This document shows positions 32,801 to 40,030 of a stretch of 41,084 bases of DNA, in pieces. The position numbers and the translations under genes are program-made. The stretch is taken from assembly GCA_937916135.1 (NCBI GenBank), contig CALFTQ010000115.1, forward strand, positions 1-41,084, in the 5' to 3' direction. The notes under the pieces were generated by a model that was given only the letters and a program-made list of their open reading frames with translations, did no database searches and was not told where the DNA came from. The first letter of the stretch is position 1, and each line of letters begins with the position of its first letter. Source of the DNA: an uncultured Verrucomicrobiales bacterium (GTDB taxonomy: Bacteria > Verrucomicrobiota > Verrucomicrobiia > Verrucomicrobiales > Akkermansiaceae).

Positions 32801-35266
32801 ATGATTCAAACCTGTATCCGCAGCGAAAAGCTGGAGCACTACAATTATCACCGAACACGGCTGCTTGACCTGTGCGCCAAGTCTGATGAATTTCTGAAAA
32901 AAGCCCAGTGCGCTCAGAACCGCTACGAGGCGTTCAGCACACCGGCTGATAAATTAAAGGCCGATACTTACACCCTGGTGCTCATCGGTGCTTTCCAGAG
33001 CGGCAAATCCACCCTCTTCAACTACCTCTGCGATGGCCGCGAGCTTTCCCCCGTGGGACCGGGCGGCGGCGGTCTGCGCACCAGTGGCTGCATGGTCACC
33101 GCCCATCCCCTGCCGGAGGGGGATGAGGAACATGCTATCATCACCTGGCGCAAGCCGGAAGAACTACTTTCGGCTCTGGGCACCACTCTTATCAAGTATT
33201 ATGATAAGCCAACCTCCTTCACCAGTCTCACTTCCAGGGAGGTCAATCTCGACAACGAGACCGACCGCAGGAAATTGGCCGAACTCGCCGTGCAGGAACT
33301 CTGCAAGGAAGGCGCCACGCTGAGCAACAGCGAAAAGGAACTGCTCCGCTTCACGATTGTTGTCTGCCGTTTCTACAATGATTTTGCCGATAGCTGTAAG
33401 CAAGGCTCCACCACCTGCACCCCGGATGAAGCCGTGGTGCTCACGTCCTACCCGCAGGACTGGGCGAACAAGTGGCTCACCACCCAGCAGGAGGGCAGCT
33501 GGTATGAACTCCCCCAATTTTCCAGTGAGGAAGTCAACTTCGCATTCTGCGCGGGTGTTGAGCTTTTTCTGGATTCCGCCATTCTGCGGGATATCGGCTG
33601 CAGCATCATCGACTGCCCCGGCTTGTTCATCTCCAAATGGGATACTGAAATTGCCGAACGCTGCATCAGAGAGGCCAATGCCATTCTCTACATGTTCGCC
33701 GGCAATAAATCGCTTACCCAGGAGGATGTTGAAGCGCTGAAGGAATGCGTGCGACTGGGTGGCTCTCACAAGATGATTTTCGGCGCTAATGTCCGCGTCA
33801 GCCTCGACAACTGGACCCGCCTGCTGGAACAAGGCGTGCTGCCCACCCTGAAACTCAACGGTTTCGATAATCCCGTTGTGCACAATTTCCACTCTGCTAT
33901 TGCCCTGCGCTCCCGGGAGTGGCTGTACCAGCAGAATAATATGCTGGCCAAATCCTCTCAGGCTGCCATTGAGTATGATATCCAGCTGACAGGCAAGCCC
34001 ATGAGCGTGGAGGCTTATCTCCGCAAGGAACTCAACAAGTATATCTCCACCTACACAAACTTCGAGGAAAGCCTGCAGGACTACGAGGACAACTGCAATG
34101 CACTGGATAAACTCAGTGGCGTGCCGGCATTTGTAGGCGCTGCCAGCAACCATGTGGTGCAGACCCGAGCTACCAGTGTACTCATCCACGAAGGCACACG
34201 GCAGCTGCGAGCCTCTCTCACGCAAGCAGTTGCAGAAATGGAGCAGCAAATCGAACTGCTGGATAAAGACGTAGCAGACGCAAGAAAGATACTCGAAGAT
34301 GAGCAGGAGAAATTAAGAGACTTCCAGAGAAACCGTGAGTTGCATGAATCTGCTATTTCCCGCGCGTGCAATGAAGCGATTGATCTGATTTATGAGAGGT
34401 TCAATGCGGATATCGACAAGCTGATTCAGGCCAAAGAAGAAGAAATCATTAAGATTACCAAAGACCACTTACCGGCAGCGGGCCAGATGAAAGCGGCTGA
34501 TTGGTGGAACAAAGGTGTCGATATTTTTGACGAATGCTTCAAAACAGAAATTTTATCCAGCTGGAGGGTCGAGGACCGGCAGGACCTCTCGCTGAAGTAC
34601 GCCGAGAAACTTGGCGCTCTCTTATCTGAGGTCCTGACCCAGGTGAAAGCCGAAGTCGAACGCGAATTACCCATATCGAATGAGGTTAGAGAATTAAAGG
34701 ACGAGTTCGACAGCAGACGACTCTCTCTTATGAAGGAGATATCATCATTCAAGCATGTGGGCAGCATTGCTGAGCTGACACCTGTATTCCCTGATGATTA
34801 CTCTTCAAGCATCAGCGCTATGGTTATACCCAAAGCTACACAGTTGCTGCAGAATACGTTCGCCGAAACAGACAAATTCAGTGAGTGGATATGGAACATT
34901 CTCGTCTTCGGCCTGAAGCACTTCTTCTTCACCAGAGCTGCGTGGGCAAAGAGGATAAGTGAAACTTTCCTTCCTGAGTTCAAGGAAAAGACAAAGGACT
35001 CCCTCAAGAACTGCATGGAACAGACCAATCCGGATGGCCCCATCTCCGTTCTGAGAGGAACCCTTGGTTCTTTCAAGTCCAGCTTCATCACTGCAGAAAA
35101 GAGTATTCAATCTACACTTCATGAAGCGGAAGTACTTCTGAACGACGCAGTACATTCAGCCGACATCATTCCTGAGCTCAAGTCCATCAGCAAGGATATA
35201 GACAAGGTGCTGGCTGAGCTTGAGCAGATGGAGTCCGATATCAGGGCTGACTTTCCGTCTGCATAA
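32801..35266 (+). CDS. Dynamin-like GTPase 3
   Basis: An 821-residue large GTPase. The P-loop is GAFQSGKST (63-71), followed by a glycine-rich switch region (GPGGGGLRTSGC, 87-98). G3 is DCPGLF (271-276), with Cys in place of Thr, after a large insert. No T/NKxD is seen where G4 should be (KMIFGANVRVSLDNW). A long helical region follows (about 480-560, AEMEQQIELLDKDVADARKILEDEQEKL), then a hydrophobic patch (WIWNILVFGLKHFFF, about 700-715), a candidate membrane contact. The ATG at 32801 was preferred to a TTG at 32762 that overlaps the previous gene. A 40-base hairpin lies after the stop. Confidence 0.78.
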   Translation: MIQTCIRSEKLEHYNYHRTRLLDLCAKSDEFLKKAQCAQNRYEAFSTPADKLKADTYTLVLIGAFQSGKSTLFNYLCDGRELSPVGPGGGGLRTSGCMVTAHPLPEGDEEHAIITWRKPEELLSALGTTLIKYYDKPTSFTSLTSREVNLDNETDRRKLAELAVQELCKEGATLSNSEKELLRFTIVVCRFYNDFADSCKQGSTTCTPDEAVVLTSYPQDWANKWLTTQQEGSWYELPQFSSEEVNFAFCAGVELFLDSAILRDIGCSIIDCPGLFISKWDTEIAERCIREANAILYMFAGNKSLTQEDVEALKECVRLGGSHKMIFGANVRVSLDNWTRLLEQGVLPTLKLNGFDNPVVHNFHSAIALRSREWLYQQNNMLAKSSQAAIEYDIQLTGKPMSVEAYLRKELNKYISTYTNFEESLQDYEDNCNALDKLSGVPAFVGAASNHVVQTRATSVLIHEGTRQLRASLTQAVAEMEQQIELLDKDVADARKILEDEQEKLRDFQRNRELHESAISRACNEAIDLIYERFNADIDKLIQAKEEEIIKITKDHLPAAGQMKAADWWNKGVDIFDECFKTEILSSWRVEDRQDLSLKYAEKLGALLSEVLTQVKAEVERELPISNEVRELKDEFDSRRLSLMKEISSFKHVGSIAELTPVFPDDYSSSISAMVIPKATQLLQNTFAETDKFSEWIWNILVFGLKHFFFTRAAWAKRISETFLPEFKEKTKDSLKNCMEQTNPDGPISVLRGTLGSFKSSFITAEKSIQSTLHEAEVLLNDAVHSADIIPELKSISKDIDKVLAELEQMESDIRADFPSA

Positions 35267-35285
35267 TGACCACAATATGTAACCA

Positions 35286-35325
35286 GTTGCCCGGTGGCAT
35301 GACTCACGCCATGCCGCCGGGCAAC
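35286..35325 (+). other. Strong hairpin between GTPase 3 and the next cluster gene
   Basis: GTTGCCCGGTGGCATG (35286-35301) pairs with CATGCCGCCGGGCAAC (35310-35325) around an 8-base loop; the only non-Watson-Crick position is a T opposite G, which can wobble in RNA. No T-run follows, so it is not a standard terminator. It ends 11 bases before the next ATG and may pause or attenuate transcription, stabilise the upstream mRNA, or block the ribosome. Confidence 0.75.
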
Positions 35326-35336
35326 AGCAGAAAACC

Positions 35337-36407
35337 ATGCCTACCGACAAGACATCCACAAGTTCATCGCACACACAGCTTCTGAACCTGATGCGGGAGG
35401 ATGCCGAGCGTGAATTAAGAAACCAGCTTTCACTCTACCAGGTGGAATGGAAGCAGCAATATGATGCATACATAGAAGCGAAGAGACATGAGCTGGTTCT
35501 AAGACTCAAGCCCTTTTTTGTTGATGCGACTGTGCTCATTTTCATCAATAAGAAAAAAAATGAGGATGAGATAGCTTCCATATTGTCCACATTCTTTAAG
35601 GAACTAGCGCCTGATACACCGACTCTCAGCCTGGGGCTCCAGTCATATTACGAGGCGCGAAGGGATGCTCTCTGCTCCTTATTCCGCGAAAGATATAAGA
35701 CTGCTCAGTTCCCGGAGTGGCCTCATTTGTGGCTGAATTACATCACGTCGACGAGCCCCGTTCCCCGCCCGGACGATCATATCATCAGAGACATGGCCCA
35801 CGCTATTCTGAGACGGGACTTCGAGCCGCTGCGCGTTCATTGGACGAAATATAAGGCTTTAGAGGATGCCTATGATAATATTATTAAACCGATTTTCAAA
35901 AGTATGGGACAGCTTCCCGAAGACTTCATCAAGGAATTGCTGTATCAGACCTTGGAACTATGGGGCGATACGCCGTGCGAAGTATTCCGGCGGCGCATGA
36001 ATCTGCTGCTGCAGAAAGTGCTGAAACCGGCTCTGGTCAATCTGGGAATAGAACTTTCGGCATTTGGCAGAAACGAGGCACGATGGGTCAAGCAAGCGCC
36101 AGTGGCAGAAATGGTGGCGAGCATCCTGCAAGAAAACACCATGAAGACATACAGACAGCTCCTACAGAGTGTGTGCGATGACCTCGACAAGCTGGCAAAA
36201 GCACTGCCGGACTTCTATCCACCCAAACAATATACCCGTATCTACACTGTGCACGAATTATACACGCATATGCGCTGCGCCTTTATCAATGCATCAGATT
36301 TTCCTCAGGCATTCATGAAACTACTGGCTGAGGAGCAGGAAAACATAAACAGATATTATTCACACATCCTTTCCAAACAATATGTTACTGGGACACTTCC
36401 TTCATAA
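35337..36407 (+). CDS. Cluster-associated alpha-helical protein, unknown family
   Basis: A 356-residue protein, charged and apparently all-helical, with no P-loop, signal peptide or clear membrane helix. A moderately hydrophobic stretch (LRLKPFFVDATVLIFINKKK, about 54-75) might touch a membrane. I recognise no family. Its position after three dynamin-like GTPases, and its size, would fit an adaptor or a stalk-like partner, but this is inference from context. The 3' end overlaps the LRAT-like gene by 26 bases, indicating translational coupling. The start is the ATG just after the intergenic hairpin. Confidence 0.65.
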   Translation: MPTDKTSTSSSHTQLLNLMREDAERELRNQLSLYQVEWKQQYDAYIEAKRHELVLRLKPFFVDATVLIFINKKKNEDEIASILSTFFKELAPDTPTLSLGLQSYYEARRDALCSLFRERYKTAQFPEWPHLWLNYITSTSPVPRPDDHIIRDMAHAILRRDFEPLRVHWTKYKALEDAYDNIIKPIFKSMGQLPEDFIKELLYQTLELWGDTPCEVFRRRMNLLLQKVLKPALVNLGIELSAFGRNEARWVKQAPVAEMVASILQENTMKTYRQLLQSVCDDLDKLAKALPDFYPPKQYTRIYTVHELYTHMRCAFINASDFPQAFMKLLAEEQENINRYYSHILSKQYVTGTLPS

Positions 36408-37416
36408 TATTCTTGAGAACAAACCGGAACCCGCCGCGGCAGACACCCTGCAGCCCGGTACTGCCGTGGTGGCCGTGGACAATATGCAGCAATTGCGCGA
36501 AACCGGGCTGCCCTGCTCCCTGCGCTTCGGCATTGTAAGCAAAGAACAGCAAATCATCTGCCAATGCTGCAAATCCGAGGCAGACGCCGTGCCGGAATCG
36601 CCGGAATTCATCATCCGAAAACTGGATATCCAGGAGTTCGCCGGCAGCGATGGAGAACTCTACACCTGCCAGGTTCCCGGAAGTCTTGATGCCTATGAAG
36701 TGCAGCTCAAGGCTGCTATGCGCGTGGGCAGGTCGTACTACAAGCTCCGCAGCTACCCGGGAGACGACTTTGTGGTCGAATGCCTGACGGGGCTTTCTGC
36801 CCTGGAGCTGGCAGAACAATCCCCCCGGGTCGGTCAACACTGGTGGACCCCTCTCCGGATGACCCTGCGACAGGGGATGAAATGGCTGGGGGTTGAAAAA
36901 TACGCTTCCCTGCTACCGGACTCTGCCGATGTGCAGGTTTTTGACCAGACTCACCATGGAATAGCCATTGAGGGAGACCAGGTCATTCACTTCTCCACCC
37001 GCAGGGTACCCGATGAGTCCAATAAAATCAAAACCGATTCGCTGAAAGAGTTCCGCAGCATCGGCGATGACACCAACAGCGGCTCTCCCGTAAAATACAA
37101 AGAAGAGACAGCGGAAATCCGCCTCACCAGCCGTAACCGCGCGGTGTGGATATTCTGCCACGCCCATGCCTGGGGCGGATACAACCTGGCAGATAACAAC
37201 TGCGAACACTTCAGCCGCTATTGCCGGGCTGGGAGGAAGGAATCCAGGCAGGTCGTTGCCGCTGCCATGGAACTCGTTGGGCTGATACTGGCCTCTCTGC
37301 CCGAATATCTGCCCTTACCGCTCAACCGGCTTCTGAGCAGCCTGATAAGAGGCGGAGCCCACAAACTCGGCAGACCGGAACCGATGCAGGAGGACTCCCT
37401 TTTACCCAATAGCTAA
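36382..37416 (+). CDS. LRAT-like (H-box/NCEHF) thiol acyltransferase-fold protein
   Basis: A 344-residue protein. Its central part has the two hallmarks of the lecithin:retinol acyltransferase branch of the NlpC/P60 superfamily: an H-box, QTHHGIAIEGDQVIHFS (His191/192 and His203), and a cysteine box, NNCEHFSRYC (nucleophile Cys274). The order His-His-Cys matches this permuted papain-like fold. Eukaryotic relatives are phospholipid acyltransferases or phospholipases. The 150-residue N-terminal part is unrecognised. A C-terminal hydrophobic stretch (VVAAAMELVGLILASLPEYLPLPL, about 290-314) could anchor it in a membrane, as in animal relatives. It overlaps the previous gene by 26 bases. The substrate is unknown; lipid is most likely in this context, with peptide or protein acylation as the alternative. 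Confidence 0.75.
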   Translation: MLLGHFLHNILENKPEPAAADTLQPGTAVVAVDNMQQLRETGLPCSLRFGIVSKEQQIICQCCKSEADAVPESPEFIIRKLDIQEFAGSDGELYTCQVPGSLDAYEVQLKAAMRVGRSYYKLRSYPGDDFVVECLTGLSALELAEQSPRVGQHWWTPLRMTLRQGMKWLGVEKYASLLPDSADVQVFDQTHHGIAIEGDQVIHFSTRRVPDESNKIKTDSLKEFRSIGDDTNSGSPVKYKEETAEIRLTSRNRAVWIFCHAHAWGGYNLADNNCEHFSRYCRAGRKESRQVVAAAMELVGLILASLPEYLPLPLNRLLSSLIRGGAHKLGRPEPMQEDSLLPNS

Positions 37417-37441
37417 ACGACACTAACCTTTTTCCTCAATC

Positions 37442-38092
37442 ATGAACATCTGGATACTCACCACAGCAGATTCAGACGCCTCCGTCTGGAGCCCCACTCC
37501 CCCGCCAGCGAATCTCCAGCAGCTCCGCCTGGATCCCACCACCAGCGCCTATTCCTTCATCATCAGCAAGGAGATAGATGGCACCTGTCTGCTGAAGCTG
37601 CAGCTCCCCGGCATTCAGCTGGCGCTGAGCAACCTGACAGAACTCCAGGCACGCAGGCTGGGCATTGCCTGTCTGCTCCAGGAGTCTGCGCTGGCAAGCT
37701 GCAGCCAGAGCCCCCTTGAGGCCGAGGTAAAAAACATTCTGGAAGCACTGGCTGAAGTCCCTGCACTGGAATCAGACACCGCTATGTTCCCGAACTGGTT
37801 CCGGGGAAACTTCAGCAGCGCTCCCGACTGCCGGGAAAAAGCTGCAGAATGGCTGCGCACCCGCCGCCTGAGCGCTGGCGATGGCACCAAAGTGATTGTA
37901 TCGGATGATGCGTATTTAAGCGACAAATCACGCGCGGATATCATTCTCACGGGCACAACAACAGAGGAAACGAGCACCGCCGAGCAAAAAGCCGACCTGC
38001 AGCGAGCAGAACTTCTCAGCCTTGGGACGAAGGTGTTCATTGCGACCGCAGTCGCATGTTGCGCAGCCTGGCTCATTCGCAAAAAACGCTGA
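37442..38092 (+). CDS. Tail-anchored cluster protein
   Basis: A 216-residue protein with no signal peptide and a single hydrophobic segment at the extreme C-terminus (TKVFIATAVACCAAWLI, about 195-212) followed by RKKR. That is the classic layout of a tail-anchored protein with its bulk in the cytoplasm. The N-terminal 190 residues match nothing I know. It lies 25 bases after the LRAT-like gene and 5 bases before the small GTPase gene. It could act as a membrane receptor for one of the GTPases (inference from context). Confidence 0.65.
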   Translation: MNIWILTTADSDASVWSPTPPPANLQQLRLDPTTSAYSFIISKEIDGTCLLKLQLPGIQLALSNLTELQARRLGIACLLQESALASCSQSPLEAEVKNILEALAEVPALESDTAMFPNWFRGNFSSAPDCREKAAEWLRTRRLSAGDGTKVIVSDDAYLSDKSRADIILTGTTTEETSTAEQKADLQRAELLSLGTKVFIATAVACCAAWLIRKKR

Positions 38093-38097
38093 TTTCC

Positions 38098-38703
38098 ATG
38101 ATTAAAGTGGCCATAGCAGGCGATTTTCAGGATGGGAAATCCACCCTGATTAATGTCCTGTGCGGTTGCAACTGCGCCGAAACAGGCTTCGGACTGGCAA
38201 CAACACAGGAAATGCAAGAATACAAGCTGCCCGACTCTGGTGTAACCCTGATAGATACCCCGGGATTCAACGCAACGCGTATAGGCGATGCCGGCCAGGC
38301 ATGTTTGGGCATCGAACATGCGGATGCATGCCTGTTCATGCTGAGTACCCAGCAATTCACTGACAGAATGTTCCAGGATATCCGAAGTGCACTGGCGCTC
38401 CCTGGTGGGGGATACAAGCCTTTTATCCCACTGATTAACGACAGAGGGCGCAACAACCAGGCCATTGCCCAGGCTAGTGTGGCTATCATGAGGTTATGCG
38501 GGTTGCGGCCTATTCTGTTTGGCGAGGAAATGCCCGTCATTCATGCGTGTGCCTGGCAAAAGGGCCGTTTGGATGACGAAGAATACGAACAAGGCATCAG
38601 GCGCCTTCAATATCTGCTCGGCATACACCCGAGACAGCGGTTTTCTCCACTGGAGCGAATCTGCGTCCTGCACTCGGGCGTGCTTAACTTGAACATATCA
38701 TAA
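38098..38703 (+). CDS. Small P-loop GTPase of the cluster
   Basis: A 201-residue protein, essentially a single G domain starting MIKVAIAGDFQDGKSTLINVL: P-loop GDFQDGKS (8-15), a threonine pair in LATTQE (about 35) for switch I, and G3 DTPGFNAT (53-60). The G4 position reads IPLINDRGRNNQ rather than NKxD. It may be a dynamin-related or Era/Der-like small GTPase; the GDFQDGKST loop resembles that of the larger neighbours. The ATG at 38098 starts right at the first strand; an earlier in-frame start overlaps the previous gene. It lies 5 bases after the tail-anchored protein gene. Confidence 0.78.
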   Translation: MIKVAIAGDFQDGKSTLINVLCGCNCAETGFGLATTQEMQEYKLPDSGVTLIDTPGFNATRIGDAGQACLGIEHADACLFMLSTQQFTDRMFQDIRSALALPGGGYKPFIPLINDRGRNNQAIAQASVAIMRLCGLRPILFGEEMPVIHACAWQKGRLDDEEYEQGIRRLQYLLGIHPRQRFSPLERICVLHSGVLNLNIS

Positions 38704-38709
38704 ACCATC

Positions 38710-39078
38710 ATGAACCTCTTTGATCCGTTTAACAATGGTGAAATTAATGCGCTGAAAAAACAAATCTTCAATGAGGAATGGGGAATATGGCGCCGTATCG
38801 ACAGTCTGGAGAAAAGCGCCATCCCGGAACTGCATGAAAAATTGAACAATCCGGACTGGGGAATATGGGCGCGCATTGATAATCTGGAAAAAAACGTCAT
38901 TCCGGACATCCACGCCAAATTCAGCCATGCGGAATGGGGCGTGTGGAAGCGTCTTGTTCATCTGGAAAACGAAAATGCCCGGTTGCAGAAGCGAGTTGAC
39001 AAACTGGAAAAGCTGGCTAACAACCTGGAGAAACTACTTATCAAAGCCGTAAACAAACAGCTGGGGGAAAAGAAATAA
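38710..39078 (+). CDS. Coiled-coil protein with three WGIW repeats
   Basis: A 122-residue soluble protein. Residues 22-90 contain three units with an exact 26-residue period. Each opens with E/D-W-G-I/V-W (Trp at 24, 50 and 76), continues R-I-D-x-L-E-K in the first two units, and has I-P-x-x-H before the next. The C-terminal 35 residues (LENENARLQKRVDKLEKLANNLEKLL) are a heptad coiled coil. It looks like a scaffold or oligomerisation factor, perhaps binding the GTPases. It is 6 bases after the small GTPase gene and 1 base before the glycine-rich membrane protein gene. No known family recognised. Confidence 0.7.
   Translation: MNLFDPFNNGEINALKKQIFNEEWGIWRRIDSLEKSAIPELHEKLNNPDWGIWARIDNLEKNVIPDIHAKFSHAEWGVWKRLVHLENENARLQKRVDKLEKLANNLEKLLIKAVNKQLGEKK
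38773..38979 (+). repeat. Degenerate 78-bp tandem repeat in the coiled-coil gene
   Basis: Three in-frame units of 78 bases encode the WGIW repeats. They share GAATGGGG or GACTGGGG followed by ATATGG or GTGTGG at each unit start but have diverged elsewhere, so the duplication is not recent. Confidence 0.7.
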
Positions 39079-39079
39079 C

Positions 39080-40030
39080 ATGGACACGAAGAAAACACAA
39101 CTCCTTTTCAACGGAGGTTTGCTTGCAGATGCCTCGCTGAGCTCTGCCAGTGGGCAGAGTCTGGCTCAGCAGCTGGCAGGTTTCATCAACACACCGAATA
39201 CAACGGTATATGATAAAGCCATCGACAGTGTGTACCTGCTCACCCACACCGGTGGCTCCAAACTGCACCACCTGGTGGATGGACAGCATGATATTTTCGG
39301 CGCGTTCGATGCAGCAGCCAAGGCGCTGCCGAATGACAGCACCTGGCAGGAGGTAATGGGCACGGCGCAGCATCTGGGCAAGGATTTGTTTTCCGTATCG
39401 GGATTACCGGTTGTTTCACTGGAGCCATCGCAGTACCAATCTGCCACGCTCTGGCTGAATGAGCACCTGCATATACCGAAAAGCTGGTTAGGTGATTTGC
39501 TGCAGATTAATGGGCTGGAGCTCTTCAGCGGGGTGCTTTCTGTGGCAGCAGTTGTAATCGGCTGCAAGCAAGGCGATGTCAGGCAGCTCTCCGAGCTTGC
39601 CGCCGCCAGCGGATTGGCCGGCATGCTTACAGCTAACCCCATTGGCCTGTGTGCGGCGGCCATTGCATTGGTGCTGGCCTGGAAGCATCGGGGGGCTTCC
39701 GGGGAGCTGGGCAAAGGCCTGGTGGTGGGTGCTGGTACGTCTGGCGCGGCTCTGCTCGCCGGAAGCGGTGCAGCCGCCCTGCTGGGGGCGGGCTTGCTCC
39801 CGGCCCTGGGGGGTATCCTGCTGAGTGTGGTTATCGGGTTCTATGTCCGCAAATTTCTGGTAAATAAATTATACCAGCCCAACCGGCAATGCCATCATGA
39901 GCCCTTGGCGCTGGAATGGCAGGTGCCGGAGCTTACGCCTGTGCAGGTGGATGTCTGGCGGGCTATGCTGACATACTCTTACCCCATGAGCCCGGAGGGG
40001 CGCCGGATGTTACGCGATGCATTGAGCTGA
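39080..40030 (+). CDS. Glycine-rich multi-pass membrane protein ending the cluster
   Basis: A 316-residue protein. The N-terminal 140 residues are soluble and unrecognised. From about 142 it has several hydrophobic helices: GLELFSGVLSVAAVVIGC (145-162), a weaker helix at 172-200 (LAAASGLAGM, IGLCAAAIALVLAW), and a glycine- and alanine-rich stretch from 213 to 256 (VVGAGTSGAALLAGSGAA and GILLSVVIGFYV), which resembles glycine-zipper helices. It could be a channel, a membrane anchor for the GTPases or a membrane-damaging effector; none is proven. It starts one base after the preceding stop. Its last 52 bases overlap the convergent ADP-ribosylglycohydrolase gene. Confidence 0.7.
   Translation: MDTKKTQLLFNGGLLADASLSSASGQSLAQQLAGFINTPNTTVYDKAIDSVYLLTHTGGSKLHHLVDGQHDIFGAFDAAAKALPNDSTWQEVMGTAQHLGKDLFSVSGLPVVSLEPSQYQSATLWLNEHLHIPKSWLGDLLQINGLELFSGVLSVAAVVIGCKQGDVRQLSELAAASGLAGMLTANPIGLCAAAIALVLAWKHRGASGELGKGLVVGAGTSGAALLAGSGAAALLGAGLLPALGGILLSVVIGFYVRKFLVNKLYQPNRQCHHEPLALEWQVPELTPVQVDVWRAMLTYSYPMSPEGRRMLRDALS

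Noticed and set aside
36382..37416. Calling the LRAT-like protein a peptidoglycan hydrolase of the NlpC/P60 type
   Set aside because: Motif order (H-box first, then NCEHF) matches the permuted LRAT branch, and there is no signal peptide for export to the cell wall.
28515..40030. Labelling the GTPase cluster a phage-defence system
   Set aside because: No nuclease, toxin, recombinase or other recognised defence gene is present, apart from a possible link to the ADP-ribosylglycohydrolase; the idea is kept only as one hypothesis.
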